Made by a program: the position numbers and the translations under genes
The notes under the pieces: generated by a model
Told to the model about the DNA's origin: nothing
Databases searched by the model: none
The model's input: only the letters and a program-made list of their open reading frames with translations
Origin: Lutjanus erythropterus
Lineage: Eukaryota > Chordata > Actinopteri > Lutjaniformes > Lutjanidae
DNA length: 64,000 bases
NCBI GenBank assembly: GCA_020091685.1
Contig: CM034604.1
Location: 2,159,820-2,223,819, forward strand
Direction: 5' to 3'
Shown: positions 13,090-23,094 of the stretch, piece by piece
Numbering within the stretch: position 1 is the stretch's first letter
How the letters are laid out: every line of letters starts with the position of its first letter

Positions 13090-13330
13090 ATAGATAGCAA
13101 GAACTTCCTGTAATTGGTCTGAAAGTCTGAACCATTCAAAATGTTTTCATACTAGAAACAAACTAAACCATGGTTCAGTTTGATCTGAACTCTTTCAGTC
13201 AGACCAGGGTTCAGCTGATGGTCTGGACCGTAGTTCAGTGGAGGTTTCACAGCTGTAATTTTAGTTCAGATCAAATTTGAAAGTCCAAAAGTCCAGATCA
13301 AACAAGGTAAGTGTGAAAAGGCCTTGAGTT
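13090..13330 (+). mobile_element. MITE-like repeat, copy 1 (partner 31536-31775)
   Basis: It shares with 31536-31775 the blocks TTCCTGTAATTGGTC, TAGAAACAAAC, AAACCATGGT, CAGTTTGAT, GTCTGGACCGTAGTTCAGTG (in variant form), GAGGTTTCA, CTGTAATTTT and a closing segment ending in GTGTGAAAA or ATGAAAACAC. Both copies lie in the same orientation. It is non-coding and short, so probably a non-autonomous DNA element; superfamily not determined. Confidence 0.6.
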
Positions 13331-13334
13331 GTTA

Positions 13335-14600
13335 ATTGAGAGAGCAGTGTGGAAAGCAGTTCTCTGCTGTCTGTGCTGTGTATAGATCACCTCTGATCCC
13401 ATCAGAAAACACTGCAGGTGGTTCAGGCAGCTTTAACATCCACATTAACCTCTGAGTATGAGTCAGTAGAAACCAGGTCATGCAGGGGCACAGTCAGTCC
13501 AATTAGGCAGATGGTGGTCATTTAAGTACAACTCCTTACATCCACAAAGTGTGTCAGCTGATTCAAACACTGGGGTTACGGCTCTGGGGCAGGGTGGCAA
13601 ACATGTAAGGTTGTTTTAACAGTCCTGCTGGTCCTGCCCACGTCCAGGATTTCCAGGAAACTTGTTGGGCAGTGCAACTGATTATAGCTGCAGCAAAATC
13701 AACAGGAAAACTTCCTGCATTGACTGTGATGTCTCTAAAAATGTCCTATAAGGCTTCCTCTTTAGTCCGACACAATGTCAGCCTGTTGAACTCTCCACCA
13801 CCTTGATTACCAGTGTGAATTCCAAACCAACTTTCATTTCCAGGCATGAAAAGTCGTTCAAATTATAGCTTTACTCTTCTTCCCTTCACCACAAAATTCT
13901 CTGATTTGCGTCAGCTGTGATTTTGCATAAACACTTTTCCTGTCGCCACAATGACATTCTGTTACAGCCTTTTGGTTACACTGCGTGCAATCTGGGAACT
14001 GATTGAGCAGCTTCTGTTCCTGGAAGCTGAGATGAGATTGACTTACTTTGATAGGCAGAGGAAGTGCTGAGGGGAAGTGTGTTGGGGGCGGAGGGGGGGG
14101 CGCAAACATTCAAAACAGCTCAAAGAGAAACTGCAGTTGACCCCTGAGCTGGAGCATTGCTACCATACATTGGCACTGACAGTCTAATACTTTGACTTGC
14201 ATTGCTCGATTAAGAAATCCTTTCAAATTAAAGTCAAATAAAAAACTTTTCTTATCAGCCAGAGGTTTCCCTGTGAAGGAGATTGACAGCATCAGTTGTT
14301 TCAGCAGGTGCCCCAAAGCCACATGTTCAAAGCTCATTTAAAGACAACAAAATCCACAGAAACCATCATAACACAGTGATAAATAACAGGCCGCTGAGCT
14401 TTCCCACTGTGAAAATGAAGCCAAAATATCCAGGACACTGCAGAGTAGTGATCAAGGCTGAAGCTAAAACCACTTTTTATAGCATCAAATAACTATAAAA
14501 CAAAACTGATCAGATAAATAAATACTAATATAAGTGTGATAAGGACAGATAATAAACTAAAACTAACAACTAATAAACTTAAATGACAGAAACCATCTTT
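13335..14600. other. Unique DNA, no gene recognised
   Basis: Contains a G-rich run near 14084-14102 and otherwise ordinary sequence. No open frame above 83 codons and no recognised repeat. Confidence 0.4.
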
Positions 14601-14604
14601 GGTT

Positions 14605-14720
14605 GATATTTTAGTTTACATGGAAGGGGTGGGGTTTATGGTCTATCTTGCAGCCAGCCACCAGGGGGCAATGATGATGTTTTGGCTGTCATGTTGGTCA
14701 TCTTTATATGTCAATGGCCG
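14605..14720 (+). repeat. Interspersed fish repeat fragment
   Basis: Blocks ACATGGAAGGGGTGGGGTTT, GCAGCCAGCCACCAGGGGGC and CATCTTTATATGTCAATGG appear in the order of a repeat that is frequent in fish genomes (the usual final block reads like TTTATATACAGTCTATGG). Family name not known to me. Confidence 0.5.
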
Positions 14721-14724
14721 TGAT

Positions 14725-15170
14725 ATGAATGACAAAGGACTTCATGTTGTACTTTCAATGGAACGGTGCTGATGATCTTAGCTTAATGAAAAGAAGTGAA
14801 GTCAACGAGTCAACATTGGTTTCTAGTCATGGCCATGATTGTTCCTGAGGCTTGCAATAGAACGGTCATTCAGGCTGGAATTCCAAGTCAGAAACTCAGG
14901 CAAGATCCATCCAGCCTGAGCTGCCAACATAAAGACACCTGATGTCACAGCAATATGAAAGCACACACACAAGCTGCAACCTTTTCATCCAGATGCTTGT
15001 AAAGTTCAAAGACTCACCATACAAACATCAGTTTACTGCTGGTGTTGTTTTCTCAACCAGTTGGACTGGGATGCATTTGGACTGGAAGTCTGGAATATCG
15101 ACTCTGAACTATCAACTTGACTTGCAAAAGATTGCAGCAGTAACCAAGTGGTCATTATTCTAACTACAAA
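14725..15170. other. Unique DNA
   Basis: No gene, repeat or inverted structure recognised. Confidence 0.35.
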
Positions 15171-15174
15171 ATGA

Positions 15175-15275
15175 ACGTCCCCTAACCTTAGCAAAGTAGT
15201 CATTTTAACCCAAACCATGATATTTCCCTAAACCTAACCGGGCCATTTTTGTGCCTGAACCTAACCTTAATTATA
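15175..15275 (+). repeat. CCTAACC-family repeat, copy A
   Basis: Contains AACCCAAACCATGAT, CCTAAACCTAACC, TTTTTGTGCCTGAACCTAAC. The same ordered words occur at 22870-22950, 27660-27790 (minus), 39945-40035 and, shorter, 60255-60300, so this is a dispersed family rather than a telomere tract. Confidence 0.55.
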
Positions 15276-15279
15276 GCGC

Positions 15280-15985
15280 TGTCATATCATAAAACAAATT
15301 GAATTTTTCAACACTGATTTGTAATGGCTTTAGAGGGCACAGACTCGTTACAGACTGACATAGCTGTTCAGCTCCAGGCAGGGCCACTGATACTGTGGCA
15401 TGTGGATTTAAGACATAATCTGGACAAAATATTTTTCTGTACATGGATGTGGGAGAGTGGAACATACTTCCAGTGGAGATAAAAATCATGTCAGCTTAGG
15501 CTGAAACATACTTGTGGGAAATGAGAAATGTAGGTGGGTGGATGTATGCTGGTGTAAGTGTTAGTACGTGGATTGATGCAATAAATTGGAATGTGTGGAG
15601 GTATGTATGTAATCAGATTATGTATGTCTGTACAGTATGTGTGTCGATGTATGCAGACACATATTTCTTGTTTTCTTTTTAAATATAAGGATGTATTGTT
15701 TTTAATTTAGTCAGTGTCTCAGAGCACATTAGTCATCTTGTACTGGTATCTTGGCCTTCCTGGATAGATGACCAGAATCGAAATAAGTTAGTGGTCAACT
15801 ATTGTGTTATCCTTAACATTTTTCAGTCAATATGTATTTGTCCTGGTGTATGACCAGTTATATATATAGTTTTATGCGTCCTTGCTGGCTACAGCTGTGG
15901 CCAGAGGCATTATGTTTTTGGGTTGTTGTATGGACAAATGGACAACCCCAAAATATGTCTCCAGCTTTAGCTTGCCAGCTCAGAA
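15280..15985. other. Unique DNA with TGTATG-rich patch
   Basis: The part at about 15540-15665 is enriched in GTATG and GTGTG words, a degenerate low-complexity patch. The rest shows nothing recognisable. Confidence 0.4.
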
Positions 15986-15989
15986 GTAT

Positions 15990-16630
15990 TAAAATATCTC
16001 ATTCTAGTGAATGTGATATCTTAAGAGCACTTTCATGGAATATCTTCAAACTTGGCACAACCGACCGCTGGGAGTCAAGGATGAAGTGATGAGATTTTGG
16101 TGGTCACTGTGACCCCGGTCCCATTCTTGTGAATGTGATATCACGATTGGAATGCCTGGAGAGAATTTCTTCAAATTTGGTATAAAGCCCACTTTGACTC
16201 AATGATGAACTGATCAGATTTTGGGGGTGAAACGTAAAGGTCATTGTCACCCCACAAAACATGTTTTTGCCATAGACTTGTGATAAAACTATACAGGGCT
16301 TTGCTGCTCAGCACTTCCACCAATTTTTTTCCAGTGACCAATCACGGTATTGCAGCGAAAATTCCCCACCAGCCCATAAAGAATTTTTCCCCATGGGCCA
16401 CCATTGTGAAAGAGACATCCGTAAAACTGTTGACAGGACCTCAAACTGCAAACATGGTCAATTATGACTCTTTCTATCATGAATGTCTGATCCATGGAGT
16501 TTTTATATTTGTAAAACATATCGGCCATAACTCAAGAATTCATACACTAATCATGACAAAATTTCATACGAATGTCTGATAGGATAAAATGATGAGGTGA
16601 GGTGAGGTCAACTTCACTGTGACATCATAA
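15990..16630 (+). repeat. Interspersed repeat, forward copy (inverse at 37890-38150)
   Basis: Contains tandemly related blocks: CTTCAAACTTGGCACAACCG then CTTCAAATTTGGTATAAAGC; GTCAAGGATGAAGTGAT then TCAATGATGAACTGATCAGA; GGTCACTGTGACC then GGTCATTGTCACC; then CATAACTCAAGAATTCATAC and AACTTCACTGTGACATCATA. The same blocks appear in reverse at 37890-38150. Family common in fish but unnamed here; no coding frame. It appears to have an internal repeat unit of roughly 120 bp. Confidence 0.55.
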
Positions 16631-17825
16631 TGTTCAGCTCTCCGTCAGTCCTCTGTCCTCCTGTGTAAAAATAGTCTCTAAATGAAGACAGCATGTTTCC
16701 CACTGGAAATTATTCACTGCATGTCAAATGTAGTGGTAAAAAATACACAGTTTATTAAATTCCTTCAGTCACAACATATATTACACAGATGTGGATGCAA
16801 ACGGGAACTTATCTGTATGGTGGAGGCATACAACCATGAGGCAGTAATTCTAGCTTGATATGTCAAAATAAATCAAATCACATCAGTTCAAGTTCTCGGC
16901 ATCAGACATCTCGTATAATTACTATGTCAGTATTATATGTTAGCAAATTAATATGTCAGCATAAAAGAGGTAGTATTTAATGAATACTTTAAAAACATAC
17001 TGCTCTGACTGTCTGTTGGCCTCTGTTTGTTAATAAATCTTTGTGTACTATGCACCAGGACGAAAATCAGCAGTTAACCCTGTAAAGCCTGACACATCAA
17101 ATAACTGACAGAAAATTCTTGATCCCTTTGACAGTTTTTCTCTGTATCATTTACATATATGATATTTCCTTTGTATTGCATTTGATATATTGGACATTTA
17201 AAGAAATTCTTTGATCATAATAATTTTATTTTAGAAACAAAAGCAAATAACTGCTTTCGGAAACTTTGGTATATTTTAATTGGTTTCATTCTTTTTTTTT
17301 CAAACAGGAACCTTGTTATTTTGCCTTGTGGTAAGCAACAACAGTTTGGTCAATATAATCTGAACTGGTTAATAAAACATACAAATTGTGAGGGTTTTAG
17401 TGACAATCAATTAAAATGACAATTTTTAGCAAGTTCTCACTTGCTAATTAATAATTGTTTGCAACATGCAAGTGATTATAATGAGAGCAGGTTGAATATA
17501 CAAAAAACACAATAAATACAAATATTGACTAACAGCCCACATTTCCACTCAAAATGTTTCTTAAGATGACATTTCAATCTTTAATTTCTTTATTTAAAAG
17601 TGTCTTTGTGAGTGTGATAAGGACAAGGCAGACTGCATTATTATTTTTTTTTTAATTTACTGTGCAAAAAAATGACAACAGAACAAGTGAAGACAAGTAC
17701 ATAAACAGCCAAACAGTTCAGTCTAGTGAGTACGTAGTGAATACATACATATACATATGAATGTGAGATAATGGGTGTACGGGGGTGGGAGGTTGAAAGG
17801 TGCTAGTATATACTTGCTGTGTATA
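16630..17825. other. Unique AT-rich DNA
   Basis: No gene recognised. Contains AT-rich stretches and a poly-T run near 17645. It ends directly at the TA target site of the Tc1 element. Confidence 0.4.
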
Positions 17826-17955
17826 TACAGTACACAAAAGTGAGTACACCCCTCACATTTCTGCAAATATTTAATTATATCTTTTCATGGCACAACACTG
17901 AAGAAATGACACTTTGATACAGTGTAAAGTAGTCAGTGTACAGCTTGTATAACAG
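17826..17955. repeat. Tc1 left terminal inverted repeat
   Basis: Pairs with 19196-19328 in reverse. Within it AAAAGTGAGTACACCCCT (17836-17853) is the likely outer transposase-binding site. It differs from the right end by small indels next to the tip (CACAAAAG against CTTACAAAAG). Confidence 0.85.
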
Positions 17956-18020
17956 TGTAACTTTACTGTCCCCTCAAAATAACTCAACACACAGCCATTA
18001 ATGTCTAAACCACTGGCAAC

Positions 18021-18038
18021 AAAAGTGAGTACACCCCT
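18021..18038 (+). repeat. Inner copy of Tc1 terminal motif
   Basis: An exact second copy of the 18-bp AAAAGTGAGTACACCCCT found at 17836-17853, in the same orientation 185 bp further in. By analogy with IR/DR elements it may be an inner transposase-binding site. It lies just downstream of the transposase stop codon. Confidence 0.7.
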
Positions 18039-18069
18039 AGGTGAAAATGTCCAAATTGGGCCCAAAGTG

Positions 18070-19090
18070 TCAATATTTTGTGTGGCCACCATTATTTTCC
18101 AGCACTGCCTTAATCCTCTTGGGCGTGGAGTTCACCAGAGCTTCACAGGTTGTTACTGGAATCTTCTTCCACTCCTCCATGATGACATCACGGGGCTGGT
18201 GGATGTAAGAGACCTTGCGCTCCTCCATCTTCCGTTTGAAGATGCCCCACAGATGCTCAATAGGGTTTAGGTCTGGAGACATGCTTGGCCAGTCCATCAC
18301 CTTTACCCTCAGCTTCTTTAGCAAGGCAGTGGTCATCTTGGAGGTGTGTTTGTGGTTGTTATCATGTTGGAAAACTGTCCTGCAGCCCAGTTTCCGAAGG
18401 AAGGGGATCATGCTCTGCTTCAGTATGTCACAGTACATGTTGGCATTCATGGTTCCCTCAATGAACTGTAGCTCCCCAGTGCCTGCAGCACTCATGCAGC
18501 CCCAGACCATTACACTCCCACCACCATGCTTGACTGTAGGCAAGACACACTTGTCTTTGTACTCCTCACCTGGTTGCCACCACACATGCTTGACACCATC
18601 TGAACCAAATAAGTTCATCTTGGTCTCATCAGACCACAGGACATGGTTCCAGTAATCCATGTCCTTAGTCTGCTTGTCTTTAGCAAACTGTTTGTGGGCT
18701 TTCATGTGCATCATCTTTAGAAGAGGCTTCCTTCTGGGACGACAGCCATGCAGACCAATATAATGCAGTGTGCGGCGTATGGTCTGAGCACTGACAGGCT
18801 GACCCCCCACCCCTTCAACCTCTGCAGCAATGCGTGCAGCACTCATACGTCTATTTTCCAAAGACAACCTCTGGATATGACGCTGAGCATGTGCACTCAA
18901 CTTCCTTGGTCGACCATGGCGAGGCCTGTTCTGAGTGGAACCTGTCCTGTTAAACCGCTGTATGGTCTTGGCCACCATGCTGCAGCTCAGTTTCAGGATG
19001 TTGGCAATCTTCTTATAGCCTAGGCCATCTTTATGTAGAGCAACAATTCTTTTTCAGATCCTCAGAGAGTTCTTTGCTATGAGGTGCCAT
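18070..19090 (-). pseudogene. Tc1 transposase, one N-terminal frameshift
   Basis: The enzyme cuts the element ends and inserts it at TA. The open part (18070-18978, 302 codons) starts at an internal Met. It holds the end of the paired-type DNA-binding region, a GRPR motif (residues 22-25), a second helix-turn-helix around RRMSAARIAAEV, then the DDE catalytic core: Asp117 in WSDE, Asp206 in FQHDN and Glu241 in NPIEHLW, with 34 residues between the last two (DD34E). It ends in ENNGGHTKY. Upstream on the same strand an ATG at 19090 begins MAPHSKELSEDL, but the frame shifts at about 19050-19054, where two bases seem to be lost from an A-rich run. After the shift the frame is open into the catalytic part. 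The block after Asp206 reads NNHKH where Tc1 relatives usually have NDPKH, another sign of decay. All three catalytic residues remain. Confidence 0.93.
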
Positions 19091-19176
19091 GTCGAACTTC
19101 CAGTGACCAGTATGAGAGAGTGTGAGAGTGATAACACCAAATTTAACACACCTGCTCCCCATTCACACCTGAGACC

Positions 19177-19237
19177 TTGATACAATTTAAAGTAGTCAGT
19201 ATACAAGCTGTACACTGACTACTTTAAATTGTATCAA
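19177..19237. repeat. Perfect-looking hairpin at inner edge of right Tc1 end
   Basis: TTGATACAATTTAAAGTAGT (from 19178) is followed after a short centre (GTATACAAGCTGTACACTG) by ACTACTTTAAATTGTATCAA, its exact reverse complement. The transcript or single strand would fold into a stem of at least 20 bp. The left terminus shows only a degraded trace (GATACAGTGTAAAGTAGTCA). Confidence 0.8.
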
Positions 19238-19330
19238 AGTGTCATTTCTTCAGTGTTGTTCCATGAAAAGATATAATTAAATATTTGCAAAAATGTGAGG
19301 GGTGTACTCACTTTTGTAAGATACTGTATA

Positions 19331-20930
19331 AACACTGTATCATATTTTTAACATGATTTTATGATAAAATAAGGTACAAAATATTCTCAGAAAATCATGC
19401 ATCAAGTAAAATTCAAATGCTGTTCTGTTTTGAACAGCACTATTTTAAGTAAAAAGTATTTTCAGTGGTTCATTTTCTGCACATGCTGCCTCAGCAGTAA
19501 ACTACATCACACTGGGAAGGAAATGCACAAAGTCAAATGGTTATCTGTCAGATGGAACGCATCTATAGATGTTAGGAAAGTTTGAAATAGTAAAGGAGGA
19601 AACAAGTTTTCACTGTTATGTGACTGCTGTTTTGACTTCATGTGGTTGTAGTTGAAATTCCACTTCCCATTATTTTTGGGAGAGCTTTTGGTCCAATCAA
19701 CCAGACACTTGAGAACAAAGAAATAATCTTTTAGACATTTAAAGTTATGAAGTTAACCATATCCACTGAACTTTGGATACAGACTCAAGTCAACTCTACC
19801 ACTCCTCTGTTGACTTTAAATATCACTTTATAGGATCCAAAACATTTTTAGAAGTGCAATTAACTATATGTGTAGGTAAAAAATAATATAGTGCCACAAG
19901 CCCCTGCAGAGCACTGCAGCGGAGCCAGTGGGTTCACAGATGAGTAACCGCAGCATTTTAAAAACCTTTGAATTATGAATACAAAACCAACAGTGGCTGA
20001 GAATTCCCTGTGAACATGAGACCGATAATAGCCGAGCGCGGACCTAAAGCTGCACTTTGTTTTGAATTTGTGGGACTAAAGGTGAGAGGCCATCCTGCCA
20101 AACCCACTTCACGTCACCAGAGAACAAATCAGTCCAGGAAATTCCTGTCTGCTCCTCTCAGACACAGAACTATGAAAATGATCCTGTTTAACTGAAATAT
20201 CATGTTTCTCATTATGAAACTAGCTCTTTTTGGTAAAAAAAAAAAAAAAAAGAAAAAAAAAGAAAAGAAAAGTGTAAGTGCCTCTTTTAACAGATAAGAT
20301 GGTTTTCTCTATTGCATCAAAATCAATTTAAAACTCCTATATGATCACAATCTAGTTGTAAATGGTCATAATACACAGTCAGACTTGAGACAGAGTTAGG
20401 CTGCTACAGTGACATAAATAATGCACTGGCACTGAGCACAGTGTTACAAACCAAACCTCTCAACCCCCTCCTCTTAATCAGGCTGGGTGGGGCTCAGACA
20501 GGAAGTGGCTGTATTGTGTGAACAACAACAGATCTTGGGTTATCTCCCTGCAGGGTCAAGTAAACATCTCCACGGCCAGCTTCAGCTCACCCTGTCTGGG
20601 ACCAGTGACCCACTGGGAAATAAGAAGCTGAATAAATAGAGAGCTGCTGCTGCTTTGGAGGTGATACTGAACTGACACAGAACTGGAAATACTTTTGTAT
20701 ATATCTTTGGTATGAGCTTCTTTTCAAATGCTGTAGGTTCATTGTGTCGGTGCTAGGCAAAGGCTTGTCAGCCATTTTGCTTTCTAGAAGTTTTTTGGGA
20801 TCTAATTAGTCCCACATGCTTCTCCACTCCAAGCATTCAAAGAATATTTTAGTAATTTTGTATTAATTTGTGAAAATTATGATTTTATAATGAATGCTTT
20901 GAAAGAGGAATGATCCAACTCATTTCAAAT
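19331..20930. other. Unique DNA, no gene recognised
   Basis: Only short open frames without domains. Contains an A/G low-complexity run at about 20236-20273. No known repeat was recognised. Confidence 0.4.
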
Positions 20931-20944
20931 CTAACTTTACAACA

Positions 20945-21255
20945 GACGAAAGTTGGGGGACTGCCCATTGTTCTGATGGTCCAAAAAATGTCCCACTGGG
21001 GACAATACAATGACCACTGCTCTGAAACCCATTGCAACAAAAATATGCACTCTCCCTGCAGCTTTTATGGGTTAGGGGTTACAGTTAGTGTGTATTTTCG
21101 GAGCAATGGGCATTTGTTTTTGGGATAATGGGCTGTTGGACAATTGGGCTTTTGGGCCAATATTCAGACTATTGGAGTTTCAGAATAAAGGGAAGAACAA
21201 TGGCATGGCACCCAAAGTTGTAGTCTTTTTGTAGTTTTGGAGCTGCATAAACGAC
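20945..21255 (+). repeat. Direct repeat, left copy
   Basis: Aligns in the same orientation with 21690-22015. Shared blocks: GACTGCCCATTGTTCTGATG, AAATGTCCCA, CTGAAACCCATTG, ACTCTCCCTGCAG, AGTGTGTATTTTCGGAGCAA, TGGGCATTTGTTTTTGGGAT, CAATATTCAGAC and CACCCAAAGTTGT. It contains GGGTTAGGGGTTACAGTTAG, a degenerate telomere-like stretch that is part of the family. I recognise the family as common in fish but cannot name it. Confidence 0.7.
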
Positions 21256-21256
21256 C

Positions 21257-21672
21257 TTGGGTCAGCAACCTGTAGTTCCAGAGCCACATGCAGCTCTTTT
21301 GCACATCTCCAGTACCTCCCTGTGACTTTGCCAAAAACATTAAATAGAAATGAGTAACAGTTCTTAATAATTATTTATGATCATTTAATACGTTGTCATT
21401 GTTGCAGGCCCAAAGTGAGTCTTAAATTCTCTAATTATAAAAATGTGTACCCTATACCCCAAATTAAAAAGAAATGTTTTAATATTTTGTCAACTAAACT
21501 GTGCATCACAGACTATGTCTGCAGCTTGGCACTTTTTCCCTCAAAATTTTGGCAGTGGCCGGTCTTACATATCCCTTGAGTACGTATGGATGCCAAGTGC
21601 AAAGGAAGAAAAGCCTTTGTGGGAAAAAGAGAATTTAATAGGCTCTTATGATCATAAAAGTTGCTGACCCCT
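21257..21672. mobile_element. Small non-autonomous hAT-like element
   Basis: It begins GGGTCAGCAACCTGTAGTTC (21259) and ends GTTGCTGACCCCTC (about 21660-21673), so the tips GGGTCAGCAAC are inverted. This tip and the early AGAGCCACATGCAGCTCTTT block match a hAT-related non-autonomous family widespread in vertebrates. No protein is encoded. I could not find a clean 8-bp target duplication, so superfamily assignment is moderate. It sits exactly between the two copies of the flanking direct repeat. Confidence 0.6.
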
Positions 21673-21689
21673 CACTTTGATGGTCCCAA

Positions 21690-22015
21690 GTTGAGGGACT
21701 GACCATTGTTCTGATAGTCTGTTATTCTGAAAACACAACAGTCTGAAAAATGTCCCATTAGGGAAATTGCAACAGCCATTGCTTTGATACCCATTGCTCC
21801 TAAAATACACATTCTTCCTGAAGTTGTTACAGGCTAGGGGTTAAGGTTAGTGTGTATTTTTGGAGCAATGGGCGTTTGTTTTCAGGATAAGGGCCTGTTG
21901 GGCTTTCGGTCCAATATTCAGACCACTGGGGTTCTGAAATAATGGCTTGTCGGAACAACGGGGTGGCATCCAAAGTTGTGCTGTTTTTATAGCTTTTTGA
22001 GCTACTTAAAAGACC
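21690..22015 (+). repeat. Direct repeat, right copy
   Basis: Second copy of the unit at 20945-21255. It is slightly longer because of a block containing TGTTATTCTGAAAACACAAC. Divergence is clear but even along the length. It ends in a block (CTACTTAAAAGACC) like the end of the left copy (CTGCATAAACGACC). Confidence 0.7.
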
Positions 22016-22145
22016 AGTGTGTAGGATTTAAGAGAATCAAGTACTGTGCTTGCAGATTGAAAACAACTTTTCTAACCCTCCCCTTCCAAGTACGTAGGAG
22101 AACCTATGTTAGCTGTAAAGATCATGTGAATGGCCATCTCTGAGT
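22010..22145 (+). repeat. Fragment of an interspersed fish repeat
   Basis: Starts GACCAGTGTGTAGGATTTAA and continues to CCCTCCCCTTCCAAGTACGT and AGGAGAACCTATGTTAGCTG. These are head blocks of a repeat found in many fish genomes; only the first part is present. Superfamily not assigned. Confidence 0.5.
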
Positions 22146-22269
22146 GTTTCGCCTGTCTGTTCTCATCTGACTCCTTCCTCACCTTCCACTTTCTTCAACA
22201 TACAATTTATTCCTAAATTGTAACATTCTGCAGACATTATATATGTCATCATGCTCAGCTTCTCTTGCT

Positions 22270-22425
22270 TCAGTTTTCAGCCAATTCATTTCTACTCAAG
22301 AAAATGTTTAGTAGTGGTGTATTTTCATGGAACAGTTGAATGGCTCAGTGGTTAGTCGTTCCCTGGGTGGGCTTTTGTCAAGTCGAAAAGTTCAGCGTTT
22401 GAGCCCTGCTGCAAGCACTTATATA
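22270..22425 (+). mobile_element. tRNA-like SINE remnant, unit 1
   Basis: Contains an A-box-like TGGCTCAGTGGTTAG at 22341-22355 and a B-box-like GCGTTTGAGCCC at 22395-22406, about 40 bp apart as in tRNA-derived promoters. The upstream 60 bp (TTTTCAGCCAATTCATTT, TATTTTCATGG) resembles that of unit 2, which suggests a tandem pair. No clover-leaf of a functional tRNA is evident. Confidence 0.45.
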
Positions 22426-22499
22426 GGCACTATAACAAAAAATCCTTATAAATCCTTATGTTCATGCTGCCACTGATAATAGTAAAGTCTCAGAACTAC

Positions 22500-22690
22500 A
22501 AGCTTTAATTTTCAGGCAATTAATTCCCCCGTAAAAAATGTGAACTTGTGAATATTTTCGTGGGAGTGGGTTGGCTCAGTTCTTAGCACTGCAGTCTCAT
22601 AATGAGAAGGCTCGGAGTTCACTGCTATTGGCAGTCTCCCTCCTCGCTGACAAAGATGCTCCTGACACTGTTCTGATAATTGAATTTGGT
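22500..22690 (+). mobile_element. tRNA-like SINE remnant, unit 2
   Basis: An A-box-like TGGCTCAGTTCTTAG at 22572-22586 and a B-box-like GGAGTTCACTGC at 22614-22625. Upstream TTTTCAGGCAATTAATTC and ATATTTTCGTGG match the same positions of unit 1, 231 bp earlier. Probably two diverged tandem units rather than independent insertions. Confidence 0.45.
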
Positions 22691-22864
22691 TGATTCGCTG
22701 CAACTTTCACAAAACTATATGGCTCTCAGCGATGTTCAGCCTTCTCCCATTCATTGCTATTCTATCTGAGCTGATACGGCCTGATCATTTACAAACACTT
22801 GTCTAGTGTTGGTAATATTAATGAGTAATTTGACCAAGACATAAGTAATGTAACATAGTTATTG

Positions 22865-22950
22865 AAACCTCAAACATGGTGTCATCCTAAACCTACCCAA
22901 GTAGTTTCTGTGCCTAAATCTACCTAAACTGTGAGCATTTAAGAATGCTA
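22865..22950 (+). repeat. CCTAACC-family repeat, copy B
   Basis: Ordered words ATGGTGTCATCCTAAACCTA, CCCAAGTAGTTTCTGTGCCT, AAATCTACCTAAACTGTGAG and, slightly later, GCTAACCATGTGTTAAAAA match copy E at 39945-40035. Confidence 0.55.
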
Positions 22951-23094
22951 ACCATGTGTTAAAAAGGCTTTCTGGCCGTGTCTGATATATCAGATGATAA
23001 ATGAGTTGGGATGAGAATGTGTTGGTTATGAACATGAGACACAGCAGGACACAGCTGAGACACAAGCATGCACAGAGCTGGTGCAGACCCCTGG

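Larger units (their letters stand above)
17826..19328 (-). mobile_element. Full-length Tc1-like DNA transposon
   Basis: The element is about 1.5 kb, the usual size for the superfamily, and carries one transposase gene on the minus strand. The outer ends are inverted: left TACAGTACACAAAAGTGAGT, right (reverse complement) TACAGTATCTTACAAAAGTG, and the similarity continues inward for about 110 bp through TACACCCCTCACATTT and AAGAAATGACACTTTGATAC. Each side is flanked by TA (17824-17825 and 19329-19330), the target duplication made by Tc1/mariner enzymes. On the left a second copy of AAAAGTGAGTACACCCCT lies 185 bp inside (18021-18038 against 17836-17853), a pattern like the inner repeat of IR/DR-type elements; no matching inner copy is visible on the right. 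The transposase is broken by one frameshift, so this copy is probably inactive alone but may be mobilised in trans. Confidence 0.95.

Noticed and set aside
15195..15270. Interstitial telomeric repeat
   Set aside because: CCTAACC words are embedded in a longer ordered sequence shared with four or five other places, so it is a dispersed repeat.
18215..18655. 146-codon plus-strand open frame
   Set aside because: Antisense shadow of the Tc1 transposase.
22572..22625. Functional tRNA gene
   Set aside because: Box-like words are present but stems do not form, and a similar unit lies 231 bp upstream.
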